Part shown: piece by piece, positions 10,374 through 20,467 of the stretch
Layout: the number at the start of each line of letters is the position of its first letter
Numbering within the stretch: position 1 is the first letter of the stretch
NCBI GenBank assembly: GCA_013205535.1
Contig: JABMMN010000011.1
Location: 1 to 34,750, forward strand
Origin: Candidatus Planktophila sp.
GTDB lineage: Bacteria > Actinomycetota > Actinomycetes > Nanopelagicales > Nanopelagicaceae
DNA: 34,750 nt
Direction: 5' to 3'
Notes under the pieces: model-generated
Databases searched by the model: none
What the model was told of the DNA's origin: nothing
Seen by the model: the letters and a program-made list of their open reading frames with translations, nothing else
Made by a program: the position numbers and the translations under genes

Positions 10374-11492
10374 CTATCGCTTGAAAACAAGAGCCGATGC
10401 GATCGCGGCAATTCCCTTGCCCTCACCTGTCAGACCCATTCCATCAGTTGTGGTCGCCGATAATGAGATGGGAATGCCACCAAGTGCCGATGAGATCGCT
10501 GCAATCGCCTCGGCACGTCGCGCACTGATCTTTGGATGATTACCGATGATTTGTACCGTGACATTCGAGATCAAATATCCAGCGGCACTGACGATTGATA
10601 GCGTCTCTTTGAGCATCTGTGCACCCGATGCATCGGCATACTCTGGGCGATCGGTTCCAAAGTTCGATCCTAAATCACCTAACTGGCTTGCAGCGAATAA
10701 GGCATCGCATATTGCATGCGCTGCTACATCGCCATCGGAGTGACCCTGGACTCCATCGTGCTCGGGCCAGAGTAGGCAGGCCAGCCACAATGGACGACCA
10801 GATGCAAATGCATGAGCATCGACACCGATTCCACTGCGATAGGTCTCATCGAAGCCAAGATAAGCAAGTGCTGTGTGTAGATCTGCTGGCGTAGTGATCT
10901 TGAGTGCACGCTCTTCACCGGCGATGATCTTGACCCTGCCACCACTTGCCTCAATAAGTGCGCCATCATCGGTGGCGTTGCTCCCTGATGCATGTGCTGC
11001 GCGTAGTACCGATGTCTTAAAACCCTGCGGGGTCTGAGCACCGACAAGAGATGCACGATCCAAGCTCGATATAACGAAGCTATCTGCATCTACAACTTTG
11101 ATTGTGTCAACGACTCTCAACGCTGGAACCACGGCATCATGGCCCGATTTCAAGGCGGTAAGTACCGCACCCGCCAAATCACTGCTCGCTAAGGCACGAG
11201 CGGCATCATGGACTAAAACATAATCCCCAGTTGCCTGGGACAAGGCTGCACGCACACTCTGCGAGCGAGTCGCACCACCTGTGACCACAACAACGCCGGC
11301 ACCCACAAGCTCTGAGATCTGTTTTTCAAATCCGGCAGGTGCACTAATGATTATCTGATCGACTATCGCAGAGATTGATGCAACGGCATGTTCCAGAAGA
11401 GTTTTATCGCCAAGTTGGATGAGCGCCTTTGGAATACCTGCGCCGAATCTCTCACCGCTACCAGCGGCAGCGATGATGGCGGTTACTGACAT
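10374..11492 (-). CDS. ispDF: Bifunctional IspD/IspF (MEP cytidylyltransferase / MECDP synthase)
   Basis: N-terminal [20 protein letters not shown] (IspD); C-terminal [25 protein letters not shown] and [12 protein letters not shown] (IspF). Confidence 0.93.
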   Translation of the reverse strand: MSVTAIIAAAGSGERFGAGIPKALIQLGDKTLLEHAVASISAIVDQIIISAPAGFEKQISELVGAGVVVVTGGATRSQSVRAALSQATGDYVLVHDAARALASSDLAGAVLTALKSGHDAVVPALRVVDTIKVVDADSFVISSLDRASLVGAQTPQGFKTSVLRAAHASGSNATDDGALIEASGGRVKIIAGEERALKITTPADLHTALAYLGFDETYRSGIGVDAHAFASGRPLWLACLLWPEHDGVQGHSDGDVAAHAICDALFAASQLGDLGSNFGTDRPEYADASGAQMLKETLSIVSAAGYLISNVTVQIIGNHPKISARRAEAIAAISSALGGIPISLSATTTDGMGLTGEGKGIAAIASALVFKR

Positions 11493-11497
11493 GTAAT

Positions 11498-12004
11498 TTA
11501 GGAGGCGAGAACCTCGTCAAGGATTACTGCAGCCTTTACCTCATCAGTACGCTCAGCAAGAGCGAGCTCTGATACAAGGATCTGCTTCGCCTTGGCGAGC
11601 ATGCGCTTTTCACCAGCTGATAAACCACGATCTAGATCGCGGCGATACAGATCACGCACGACCTCGGCGACTTTGATGACATCTCCTGAGGCAAGCTTCT
11701 CTAGATTTGCTTTGTAGCGACGTGACCAGTTCGTTGGCTCTTCTGTATATGGCTGGCGCAGAACGTTGAAGACGCGATCTAGTCCGGCCGAGTCAACGAC
11801 ATCACGAACACCTACAAGATCCACATTTTCGGCTGGAACACGAACTGTGAGATCTCCTTGGGCTACTTTCAGCACTAAATAGGTCTTTTCTTCACCTTTG
11901 ATGACACGCTTTTCAATTGCTTCGATGAGAGCTGCTCCGTGATGAGGATAAACAACGGTTTCGCCGACCTTAAATGTCATCTGTTGCCCTTCGGTAGAGG
12001 ACAA
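11498..12004 (-). CDS. carD: CarD family transcriptional regulator
   Basis: [23 protein letters not shown] and the conserved [25 protein letters not shown] segment; upstream of ispD as in mycobacteria. Confidence 0.95.
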   Translation of the reverse strand: MSSTEGQQMTFKVGETVVYPHHGAALIEAIEKRVIKGEEKTYLVLKVAQGDLTVRVPAENVDLVGVRDVVDSAGLDRVFNVLRQPYTEEPTNWSRRYKANLEKLASGDVIKVAEVVRDLYRRDLDRGLSAGEKRMLAKAKQILVSELALAERTDEVKAAVILDEVLAS

Positions 12005-12096
12005 TTGTACCAGCGTTTTTCTATCTAGTCATCCGCCCCTTAACGGCCTAAAACCAGTGTATTTCGCTATTTATCTCCTATGAGAGAATATGGCCC

Positions 12097-12603
12097 ATGC
12101 CTCGCATGTGTATCGCGCTATTGACTTTATCTCTTGCGCTCTTACTGAGTGCATGTGGGGCTGGTTTAAATGCAGAGTCACGCAATATCACGCAGGTGAC
12201 CGATGGTGTCGAAGGTGCGATCATTAATGATCAGCATGAGATCAAGGTTCGTAACCTCTTAGTGGTTGAAACTGCAGAGAAGGCAGGGGTAATCGTTGGA
12301 ACGATTATCAATACCTCAAAGACAGATGATGTGCTCCTAGGACTTGCGGTAAATGCACAAGTTGTCACCTTAACTGGTATGACAACGATCAAGAACGGCC
12401 AGCCCGTCATCTTTGAAGGCGCATCGGCCAATGCAAAGGCCGTGGTTGCTGCTCTGGACGCAGTCGCCGGTCAGAATGTGACGATTACTTTATTCTTTGC
12501 CCGCGCAGGAGAGTTGACGCTAACAGCGATAGTGCGGGATCAGCGCGATGATTATGCTGGGATTACGGCGCAGATGGATGCTGTAGCTACTCCTACTAAG
12601 TAG
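12097..12603 (+). CDS. Putative lipoprotein
   Basis: Signal peptide with lipobox LLLSACGAG. Confidence 0.7.
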   Translation: MPRMCIALLTLSLALLLSACGAGLNAESRNITQVTDGVEGAIINDQHEIKVRNLLVVETAEKAGVIVGTIINTSKTDDVLLGLAVNAQVVTLTGMTTIKNGQPVIFEGASANAKAVVAALDAVAGQNVTITLFFARAGELTLTAIVRDQRDDYAGITAQMDAVATPTK

Positions 12604-13345
12604 TTTTAAGAGCTTGATTTGCAACCGCTGCGATCGCATCCTTTGCAGCAAGTGGATCTAGATACTCCCCACCTTTAAGAACTGGAGATAGATCGGAATT
12701 GAGTTTGTAATACAACGGGATTCCAGTTGGAATATTTAGATCTGAGATATCTGCATCACTTATCCCATCTAAATGCTTGACCAAGGCGCGCAGTGAGTTG
12801 CCATGGGCCGTCACCAAAACCCGCTTGCCACGCTTTAAATCAGGCACAATCGATTCATACCAGTAGGGCAGCATTCGCTCGATAACATCCTTGAGACACT
12901 CAGTTTTAGGCACTGAGATATCGGCGTAGCGCTCATCCCTTGCCTGGCTGAACTCATCTGCATCATTGATCGGTGGTGGAGCGACATCAAATGAGCGGCG
13001 CCAGAGAGCAAATTGTTCCTCACCATATTGGGCCAGCGTCGCGGCCTTATCTTTACCTTGAAGTGCGCCATAGTGACGTTCATTCAATCGCCATGATCGC
13101 TCAACAGGAATCCAGGCACGATCACAGGCATCAAGTGCCAACTGCGATGTATGGATCGCACGGCGCAGCAAGGATGTATGCAGCACGTCGGGTAGCAGAG
13201 CGCGCTCAACGAGCATCGCTCCACCACGTTTGGCCTCTTCCTCACCCTTACTCGATAGAGCGACATCGACCCAACCCGTGAAGAGGTTCTTAGCGTTCCA
13301 CTGTGATTCACCGTGGCGCAGAAGGATTAGTTCGAAAACGCTCAT
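12596..13345 (-). CDS. gpmA: 2,3-bisphosphoglycerate-dependent phosphoglycerate mutase
   Basis: [55 protein letters not shown]. Confidence 0.95.
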   Translation of the reverse strand: MSVFELILLRHGESQWNAKNLFTGWVDVALSSKGEEEAKRGGAMLVERALLPDVLHTSLLRRAIHTSQLALDACDRAWIPVERSWRLNERHYGALQGKDKAATLAQYGEEQFALWRRSFDVAPPPINDADEFSQARDERYADISVPKTECLKDVIERMLPYWYESIVPDLKRGKRVLVTAHGNSLRALVKHLDGISDADISDLNIPTGIPLYYKLNSDLSPVLKGGEYLDPLAAKDAIAAVANQALKTT

Positions 13346-13354
13346 GGGTACATC

Positions 13355-13840
13355 CTAAACCAGATGCTTGAAAGCATCTAAATTCGCCAGTGATTCACCG
13401 CGCGATACACGCCAAGCCCATTCACGACGGATCGCATTTGCAAAGCCGAGTTCGAGCAGTGGATTAAATGATGAATCTGAAATCTCTAGGACCGCACCGA
13501 CCAATCGGTCAATCTCTCGATCTGTCACGGCGGGTAAAGGTAGACGACCGACTAAGAAGATATCTCCCAGCTCATTGATCGCAAATGCGATGCCATAGAG
13601 TGATGAGTTCTTAGCCATGCACCAGGAGTGCACTGCCGCTTCGTTATCATCAGGTTTTCGGATCACAAAGGCGTTGATACTCAACGAGTGATCGCCCACT
13701 ATGAGGGCGCAGTGCGTCTGAAGCTTCTTCTCACCGGGTAGGGTGATAAGAAATGTGGAGCTATCTTTCCTCTCAAAATCGAGATCATGGGAGTCAAGAA
13801 ACTCCTCGATAGTGATCCGGGGGTCGATCGCCGCCATCAC
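13355..13840 (-). CDS. YbjN domain-containing protein
   Basis: YbjN-like pattern (DHSLSINAFVIRKPDDNEAAVHSWCMAKN...LPLPAVTDREIDRLVG), next to mshA/gpm as in other actinobacteria. Confidence 0.75.
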   Translation of the reverse strand: MMAAIDPRITIEEFLDSHDLDFERKDSSTFLITLPGEKKLQTHCALIVGDHSLSINAFVIRKPDDNEAAVHSWCMAKNSSLYGIAFAINELGDIFLVGRLPLPAVTDREIDRLVGAVLEISDSSFNPLLELGFANAIRREWAWRVSRGESLANLDAFKHLV

Positions 13841-15138
13841 TGTCCCGCTATTTTTGCCGCAGCGTTATTCTCTGTTATTACTTGGTCGTAAATATCTAAA
13901 GTCCCACGGGCCGTTGCATCCCAGCCAAAGTGTGAGGCGTGCTCGGTCGCACCGAGTGAGAGAAGTACACGGCGCTGTGGCTCTTGTAATAGGCGGGCAA
14001 GGACAGAGGACCAGGCCTTAGGGTCATGCCCATCGACTAAGACACCAGAGATTCCATCTGCAACCGCGGTGCGCAGACCACCAACGGCAGTTGCTACAAC
14101 GGGTGTGCCGCAGGCTTGGGCTTCGAGTGCGACTAATCCAAAACTTTCAGAGTAACTAGGGACACAGACCAAGTCAGCGGCGCGATACCACTGTGCTAAC
14201 TCTTTGCGCGGCACAGGAGGTGCAAAATGCACCACATCATCAATGCCCAGCCACACCGTCAACTCTTTGAGCCGCTCGACCTCTTCAGTGTTGGCACCAG
14301 ATGCACCACCAATAATGTTGATCATCAACTTTTTACGCATCATCGGAGAGTGCTTGACTAGCTCTAGCGCAGCGCGTATCAATACCTCCGGACCTTTGTG
14401 CGCCTGAATACGTCCAACAAAGGTGATGACCAATGCCTCCTCTGGAACACCGATCTCTTTGCGCGCGGATATGCGACCATCACCTGGGGTAAATAGATCC
14501 AGATCTACACCGGGATTAACAACATGTACCGTGTCAGGACAGGCGTCATAAAGTGAGACGAGACTGGCCGCCTCAGAGTCAGTGTTAGCGATCAGGGCGG
14601 CAGCGGCAGCGGCGATCTGTGTCTCACCTTGAACTCGAATCATAGGTTCAGGGCTCTCTCCCTCTGCAAGATTCAAATTCTTAACACGTGCCATCGTGTG
14701 CATGGTGTGAACCAGTGGGATGCCTAACTGTGCCGCTGCAGGCATCGCTACTTTTCCTGAGAGCCAATAATGTGAGTGGATTGCATCGTAGTTTTCATCT
14801 TTGATAATCCGTTGGAAGGCCTTTGAGAGTCCGAGGATGTGCGCCGGTAACTGCTCTTTTGTTAAGGGGCCATGTCCGCAATCAAAGTATCGAACACGAA
14901 CACCCTTTGAGATCTCAACGATCTCTGGAAATTGTTTCTCAGTGCGGCGCGTGAAAATATCGACCTCGACACCCATCGCCGCCATACGCACCGCAGATTC
15001 AAGGACATAGATATTCATGCCACCAGCATCGCCAATACCCGGCTGATCCAGTGGGGATGTATGCACCATTACCGTCGCAATGCGTCCGTTCATCAGATAA
15101 GGGTACGACTTGTCAGAAGGTTGCGCGAATAGAGCCAA
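13837..15138 (-). CDS. mshA: D-inositol-3-phosphate glycosyltransferase (MshA-like, GT4); likely start ATG at 15093
   Basis: TSPLDQPGIGDAGGMNIYVLESA, YDAIHSHYWLSG, PSYSESFGLVALEAQACGTPVVA. Confidence 0.9.
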   Translation of the reverse strand: MALFAQPSDKSYPYLMNGRIATVMVHTSPLDQPGIGDAGGMNIYVLESAVRMAAMGVEVDIFTRRTEKQFPEIVEISKGVRVRYFDCGHGPLTKEQLPAHILGLSKAFQRIIKDENYDAIHSHYWLSGKVAMPAAAQLGIPLVHTMHTMARVKNLNLAEGESPEPMIRVQGETQIAAAAAALIANTDSEAASLVSLYDACPDTVHVVNPGVDLDLFTPGDGRISARKEIGVPEEALVITFVGRIQAHKGPEVLIRAALELVKHSPMMRKKLMINIIGGASGANTEEVERLKELTVWLGIDDVVHFAPPVPRKELAQWYRAADLVCVPSYSESFGLVALEAQACGTPVVATAVGGLRTAVADGISGVLVDGHDPKAWSSVLARLLQEPQRRVLLSLGATEHASHFGWDATARGTLDIYDQVITENNAAAKIAGQ

Positions 15139-16027
15139 TTACTTTGCCGCCACCATAGACAGGATCAGGTATTTCATGGGCATCAACGCCAAAGAGCTTC
15201 AAAATCGCCGCACTCACTGCAGGGATTGCGCGGGAATTTCCATCACTGATCTTCAATGCGAATGTGCGCCCATCGGGCAGAGATGCGACATTAAAGGCCT
15301 CAGCACCATCCTTCATAAATAATCCAGGAATACTCTGCATCATCCTTGTTGCAAGCCGGCCTTGGCCTGAGACCATCTCGGGATTTTCACGGCAGGCCTG
15401 CACGACGGCCTGGTGCACGCGATCAGTCGAGAGCGTTAAGGCACGCACCGCTCGCGCCAAACCAAGTAGAGAGAACATAAATAAGGGTGCACCACAACCA
15501 TCGACGCTTACAAGTGAGATCTTCTCACCGCTCATGGTTTCAACCTCGTCCTTGATTGCAATCTGCAGCGGATGTGACTCATCGAGATAAGAATCAATGG
15601 GCCATCCATTGATGTGACAGGTCAGAATCATCCCTGCATGTTTTCCACTGCAGTTCATTGCAAGGCGTGTCGGTACAGCGCTACGGCGAAGAAGTTCATC
15701 CAATGGCCGATCCATCACACACATCAGCGCAGATGCATCTAGGCCGGCCTTGCCCAAGATCTCCAAGGCGCCATCTTGATGCATCGCTGTACCTGCATGG
15801 CTGGCACAGACAAGTGCGAGCAGGCGTGGCTCAAGATCTAAACCAGCACGCACCATCGCAGATGCTTGAATCGATTTCAGCGATGAGCGTGAATACATCG
15901 CTCGCGTAGGATCACCCTTTTGGGTAAGTATCGAGCCATCACTATTGAGTGCAACAAAATGTCCTGCGTGGATGGATTCGACGACTCCACTACGAACTAC
16001 TTCGGCAAGGATTTCGCCCAACATCAC
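15113..16027 (-). CDS. L-asparaginase II family protein
   Basis: SGVVESIHAGHFVALNSDG, YSRSSLKSIQASAMV, MNCSGKHAGMILTC, DGCGAPLF. Confidence 0.9.
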   Translation of the reverse strand: MMLGEILAEVVRSGVVESIHAGHFVALNSDGSILTQKGDPTRAMYSRSSLKSIQASAMVRAGLDLEPRLLALVCASHAGTAMHQDGALEILGKAGLDASALMCVMDRPLDELLRRSAVPTRLAMNCSGKHAGMILTCHINGWPIDSYLDESHPLQIAIKDEVETMSGEKISLVSVDGCGAPLFMFSLLGLARAVRALTLSTDRVHQAVVQACRENPEMVSGQGRLATRMMQSIPGLFMKDGAEAFNVASLPDGRTFALKISDGNSRAIPAVSAAILKLFGVDAHEIPDPVYGGGKVIGSIRATF

Positions 16028-16528
16028 TTACTCACTCTGGCGCTCAAGGGAGGACCAGATATGAGCCTGTAACTCTTGTCCCTCTGCAGCCATGTCATAT
16101 GCGTAAAAAAGCTCGCCAGCGACAAGTCCATACAATCGAACACCTGCAGTAACAATCTTTGCAGTCGGCGCTGAATATCCCTGATCCATAACGAGTTGAA
16201 TCTTTGGACCATCAAAGGTTCCGACCCAACCCTCAGCGATACCAGTGTTATGTGCAAGAACTACCTCTAAAACATTATTAGGTTTCGGGCGCCAGAATCC
16301 AGTTTCTGAACCTCCAGGGCGCACAATTTCGCCCTCTTTATCTAAGATCCATGAACGTGAGTAGTAGTTTAAAAAAGGGCGTTCATCGTGGTTAAAGACG
16401 ACCTCTTGAGCGAACTCAAATGCTTCGATGTTGGGATACTCACCACGACCTTTTCCGCGCCATGTACCGACCAACCATGCAAGTGGATTTAAATCTGGGT
16501 GTAGGCCTTGCGGAATCGTAAAGACCAT
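16028..16528 (-). CDS. FABP-like / nitrobindin family protein
   Basis: LNPLAWLVGTWRGKGRGEYP and HSRSW-type segments (YYSRSWILDKEGEIVRPGGSETGFWRP). Confidence 0.88.
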   Translation of the reverse strand: MVFTIPQGLHPDLNPLAWLVGTWRGKGRGEYPNIEAFEFAQEVVFNHDERPFLNYYSRSWILDKEGEIVRPGGSETGFWRPKPNNVLEVVLAHNTGIAEGWVGTFDGPKIQLVMDQGYSAPTAKIVTAGVRLYGLVAGELFYAYDMAAEGQELQAHIWSSLERQSE

Positions 16529-16657
16529 CTACGGGCGGCCTCTAAATCTCGGAGAGCGACGGGCCTGTGATTGGCGACCTTTGAATGCATAGATGATGAG
16601 CGCTATCCCCAATGCGATGGCGACAAGGCCAAGGATTATCGAGGTAAAGAGCTCCAT
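16529..16657 (-). CDS. Small single-pass membrane protein (42 aa), below the ORF-track cutoff
   Basis: ATG...TAG translates to MELFTSIILGLVAIALGIALIIYAFKGRQSQARRSPRFRGRP; stop abuts the FABP start, filling the gap up to ygfZ. Confidence 0.7.
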   Translation of the reverse strand: MELFTSIILGLVAIALGIALIIYAFKGRQSQARRSPRFRGRP

Positions 16658-16673
16658 GGCTACAGAATAGCGG

Positions 16674-17579
16674 TTAAACAATCACTTGCTGCGAGGCGGG
16701 AATCCCATCGACGCTAAGGGTTGCATCTGTCGGAGTATTTCGCTTAACGATTGCAAGGGCGATCGTTCCAAGTTCGTGATGCCGTGCAACAGTACCGATA
16801 AAACCTACGACCACACCATCGTTCTCTACCTTTGTACCCTTGGCGGGAAAGCCGACTTCACTGCCATCTAGATGGAGCATCACTAAGCGCCGCGGAGGAT
16901 TTCCAAGATTAAATATCTTGGCTACCGTCTCTTGTCCACGATAACAGCCCTTATTCATATGCACCGCAGTATTTAATACACCTATCTCATTAGGAATCGA
17001 CTTGTGATCGGTCTCAAAACCAATACGTGGCCGGCCCGCGGCCACACGCTGCGCATCGAGTGCCCATGTACCGACCTGGGTTGCCACTGCATCAAAGCCT
17101 GCACGCATGTAATCAATCTCAGTGCGTGGTACTAGCGCAAATGGCCCACCGATATCGGTTGCAGCACCAGGTGCACGCAACACTGCAAACTCCCCACTTG
17201 CATCCCGCACATCCACACGTAACATGAACTTCATCTTTGTTAAATAAGTCACTAGCCCATCCCGATAGCCCGGATCTAGAACCAGCCATGTTGTCTTACC
17301 ATCATCGACTACATTGAACTGATACTCAATATGTCCTTGAGGATCCAAGATCATCCCAGCTCTCCAGGTTCCTGCCTCTAAGTCGCTCAGAAACTGTGTG
17401 GTTAAATCATGTAACCACTTCAAGCGATCCTCTCCGCTCACGGCGATAATATCCAGATGTGAGAGATCGGCCCATGCTGTGCCGGCCTCTAGTGCGCGCC
17501 CCTCTTTAACTGGCTCACCAAAGTGCCAGATAGCCCCCTTATCGACACCATCTTCAACGAGAACAGCGCTCATTGGCAA
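16674..17579 (-). CDS. ygfZ: YgfZ-like folate-binding Fe-S cluster repair protein
   Basis: Signature NKGCYRGQETVAKIFNLGNPPRRLV. Confidence 0.92.
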   Translation of the reverse strand: MPMSAVLVEDGVDKGAIWHFGEPVKEGRALEAGTAWADLSHLDIIAVSGEDRLKWLHDLTTQFLSDLEAGTWRAGMILDPQGHIEYQFNVVDDGKTTWLVLDPGYRDGLVTYLTKMKFMLRVDVRDASGEFAVLRAPGAATDIGGPFALVPRTEIDYMRAGFDAVATQVGTWALDAQRVAAGRPRIGFETDHKSIPNEIGVLNTAVHMNKGCYRGQETVAKIFNLGNPPRRLVMLHLDGSEVGFPAKGTKVENDGVVVGFIGTVARHHELGTIALAIVKRNTPTDATLSVDGIPASQQVIV

Positions 17580-17974
17580 CTGGCGCAGGTTCCGTAAACT
17601 GCAAAGTGTGTGACATCGGTCTTGAAACTGTAATCATCGGCTAAGGCGTTGACAAAGTTGGCTGCAACTTCGATCGGTGCATCACCAATTGAGCCACATG
17701 TGCCGCAGACAAGGTGCAGATGTGTGAGCTCCTCTGCTGCATGGTAGGTAGCACCACCATGACCAAGGTGTGTGTGTAGCACCAAGCCAACGTTCTCCAA
17801 CGTCTCAAGATTTCGATACACAGTTGAGAGATTGATGCCAGGGTGGGTCAAGCGCACCTTCTCGGCGATCTGCTCTGGGGTTGAGTGGCCAAGCTCGCGC
17901 ACGGCAGATAAGACAAGCTCACGTTGAGGTGTGAGTCGCAATCCCTTTTCGCGGAGTTCATTCGGCGCCTTCAT
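17570..17974 (-). CDS. Fur family transcriptional regulator
   Basis: LRLTPQRELVLSAV, GINLSTVYRNLETLE and HLHLVCGTCGSI zinc/metal motifs. Confidence 0.92.
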   Translation of the reverse strand: MKAPNELREKGLRLTPQRELVLSAVRELGHSTPEQIAEKVRLTHPGINLSTVYRNLETLENVGLVLHTHLGHGGATYHAAEELTHLHLVCGTCGSIGDAPIEVAANFVNALADDYSFKTDVTHFAVYGTCASCQ

Positions 17975-18073
17975 ACTCTAACTCTAGGTCATCAAGGAAT
18001 TTATGGCGCACGGGCTCATTCAGGGTTGAATATGCAGGTAGTGGGTGGGTTTGGCTGCGGGTAGGATTGCGCA

Positions 18074-18787
18074 ATGGCCAAAGTATTGCTACTCACACAT
18101 ACTCAACTGGCCAGCACTGAAGTTCTACCTGCGCTCTCTCTGCTTGCGCATCACGTTCGCATATTGCCGGCAGAGGCTAGTGTCTTGATCGATACACCAG
18201 ATGCCGATCTTATTCTTTTGGATGCACGTCGTGATCTGCCCGCAGCCAAATCACTTGCACGTTTACTGGCAACGACCGGTCTTGGCTGTCCCATTATTGT
18301 CATTGCAACCGAAGGTGGTCTCTCTGCAGTCAGCGCCGAGTGGGGAATCGATGATGTTTTACTCGATACATCTGGACCGGCCGAGGTCGATGCACGCATC
18401 CGTATCGCAGTTGGAAAACACCAAGCCGTTATGGCTATGAGTGATCCTCATGCTGGTGAGATCCGCACAGGTGATGTCGTTATTGATGAGGCGAGTTACA
18501 CCGCCCGCCTTAAAGGAAATGCCTTAGATCTCACATTCAAAGAGTTCGAACTATTGAAATACCTGGCCCAGCACCCAGGTCGCGTATTCACGCGTGCACA
18601 GTTGCTCCAAGAGATTTGGGGCTATGACTACTTTGGTGGAACCCGCACCGTTGATGTGCATATCCGTCGGCTACGTTCAAAGTTAGGGCCAGAGTTCGAG
18701 GCGCTCATCGGCACTGTCCGTAACGTTGGCTATCGATTTACGATGCCAAATGGTGCCAAAGAGAGCTCCATTAAAAATCGCATCTAA
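18074..18787 (+). CDS. glnR: GlnR-like OmpR-family winged-helix response regulator
   Basis: [25 protein letters not shown] receiver and the C-terminal [54 protein letters not shown]; located upstream of mshD as in mycobacteria. Confidence 0.88.
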   Translation: MAKVLLLTHTQLASTEVLPALSLLAHHVRILPAEASVLIDTPDADLILLDARRDLPAAKSLARLLATTGLGCPIIVIATEGGLSAVSAEWGIDDVLLDTSGPAEVDARIRIAVGKHQAVMAMSDPHAGEIRTGDVVIDEASYTARLKGNALDLTFKEFELLKYLAQHPGRVFTRAQLLQEIWGYDYFGGTRTVDVHIRRLRSKLGPEFEALIGTVRNVGYRFTMPNGAKESSIKNRI

Positions 18788-18789
18788 TC

Positions 18790-19263
18790 ATGCGCCATAT
18801 CCTCAAAATTCACCGGAGCCTGCAAGGGCGTATCCCTGATACAGATCATGGCTTTGCTATCGAATCATTTGATCCCACAAAGGACAAGCAATTGTGGTTG
18901 GATCTTAACAATCTGATCTTTGCCCATCACCCTGATCAAGGTAACTGGACGATGCAAGATGTTGAAAATCGTATGGCCGAGTCCTGGTTTGATGCCGATG
19001 GCTTCTTCTTAGCGGTTGAGAATCGCCAACTCGTTGGCAGTTGTTGGACCAAGATCCATCGCGAGCTTGTCAACAAGGCACCTGTTGGCGAGCTCTACGT
19101 CGTCGGTACTCATCCCGATCATCATGGTCATGGCATCGCCCGCGCAGTATCAATCAAAGCTTTGAACTACCTTGTTGATAAAGGTATCAAGGATGCGATG
19201 TTGTATGTCGATGCAGATAATGAAAAGGCACTCAATCTCTACAAATCCTTAGGGTTTAACTAA
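18790..19263 (+). CDS. mshD: Single-domain MshD-like mycothiol synthase (GNAT)
   Basis: Matches the C-terminal GNAT half of MshD (NNLIFAHHPDQGNWTMQDVENRMAESWFDADGFFLA...GELYVVGTHPDHHGHGIARA...MLYVDADNEKALNLYKSLGF). Confidence 0.8.
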   Translation: MRHILKIHRSLQGRIPDTDHGFAIESFDPTKDKQLWLDLNNLIFAHHPDQGNWTMQDVENRMAESWFDADGFFLAVENRQLVGSCWTKIHRELVNKAPVGELYVVGTHPDHHGHGIARAVSIKALNYLVDKGIKDAMLYVDADNEKALNLYKSLGFN

Positions 19264-20454
19264 CTCCAACAGGCCAGCGACCAAGCGATCGACATCATTG
19301 CGTGTGGAGTAAGGAGCAAGACCAGCGCGCAGAGCCCCCGCATCACCTAGGCCTAACTTGCGCGAGACCTCGAGGGCATAGAAATTTGATGCTGGAAGAG
19401 TGACCTTCTTTTTGGCCATTGCCTTGTAGATATCGGCGCTGGTGTGACCGGTGAATGAAAAGTAGATCGTTGGTGTACGCCGCGATGCATGGCCATACAT
19501 AATCACATTTGGCAGCGCTTTGATGCCACTCTCAAGATACTCCAGTAGCTCATCCTCATACTTTTCAAGGGCATTCATTGAGTTCACGATTCTCTCGCGA
19601 CGAGTCGTAGCATTACCTGGGGCCATTTCTGCGATGAAATCAACGGCAGCGATGCACCCTGCCATAAGTTCATAGGGCAGAGTTCCAAACTCAAAGCGCT
19701 CTGGAACGGCATTGGTTGCAGGTAATAACTTGTCATTATTTAATGTTTCAAGTAGTGCCGGGGATGCAGCAAGGGCGGCGCAGTGAGGTCCCATCAACTT
19801 ATAGAAAGATAGTCCGTAAAAATCGGCACTTATCTCCCGAGCACTTATTGCTGCATGCGGTGTCAAATGCACACCATCAATAAAGAAGAGTGCACCAACT
19901 TTGTGCACAGCGATACCGATCGCCTTGAGATCTGGACGGGTGCCGATCGTATTTCCAGCACCTGTGATCGCAACTAATTTGGTTGCAGGCGATAAAACCG
20001 CCTCGACAGCGGCGAGAGTGAGCTCTGATGTCTGTGCATCGAACTCTGCCCAACGCACGGTTGCCCCAACTGCTTCGGCCGCTTGGATCCACGGACGGAT
20101 ATTTGAATCATGATCCAGGCGAGAAACGACAATTTCATCACCCGGCCCCCAACCCTTAGCCAAGGTGCGCGAGAAATCATAAGTGAGCTGTGTCCATGAG
20201 CGGGCATAGATGACCCCACGTGGATCGACATCGATGAGATCACCCACTGCTGCGCGAAAGCCCTGCACAATCTCCTCGGCGTTCTTCTCTGATTCGGTGT
20301 TGGTATTGCGGTTTGAAATCGGCTTAGTGATAGCGCCGGCAATGGCTGCTCCAACGACATCTGGTACTTGACTGCCCCCTGGCCCACAAAAGAATGCAAG
20401 GCCGGTATTAAGTGATGGAAAATGGGAGCGAATTTCCTCGACGTCGTAGGCCAT
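19249..20454 (-). CDS. Cysteine desulfurase-like class V aminotransferase
   Basis: FFCGPGGSQVPD, KLVAITGAGNTIGTRPDLKAIGIAVHKVGALFFIDGVHLTPHAAIS, DFYGLSFYKLMGPHCAA. Confidence 0.88.
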   Translation of the reverse strand: MAYDVEEIRSHFPSLNTGLAFFCGPGGSQVPDVVGAAIAGAITKPISNRNTNTESEKNAEEIVQGFRAAVGDLIDVDPRGVIYARSWTQLTYDFSRTLAKGWGPGDEIVVSRLDHDSNIRPWIQAAEAVGATVRWAEFDAQTSELTLAAVEAVLSPATKLVAITGAGNTIGTRPDLKAIGIAVHKVGALFFIDGVHLTPHAAISAREISADFYGLSFYKLMGPHCAALAASPALLETLNNDKLLPATNAVPERFEFGTLPYELMAGCIAAVDFIAEMAPGNATTRRERIVNSMNALEKYEDELLEYLESGIKALPNVIMYGHASRRTPTIYFSFTGHTSADIYKAMAKKKVTLPASNFYALEVSRKLGLGDAGALRAGLAPYSTRNDVDRLVAGLLELVKP

Positions 20455-20467
20455 GCGCGGCAGGCTA

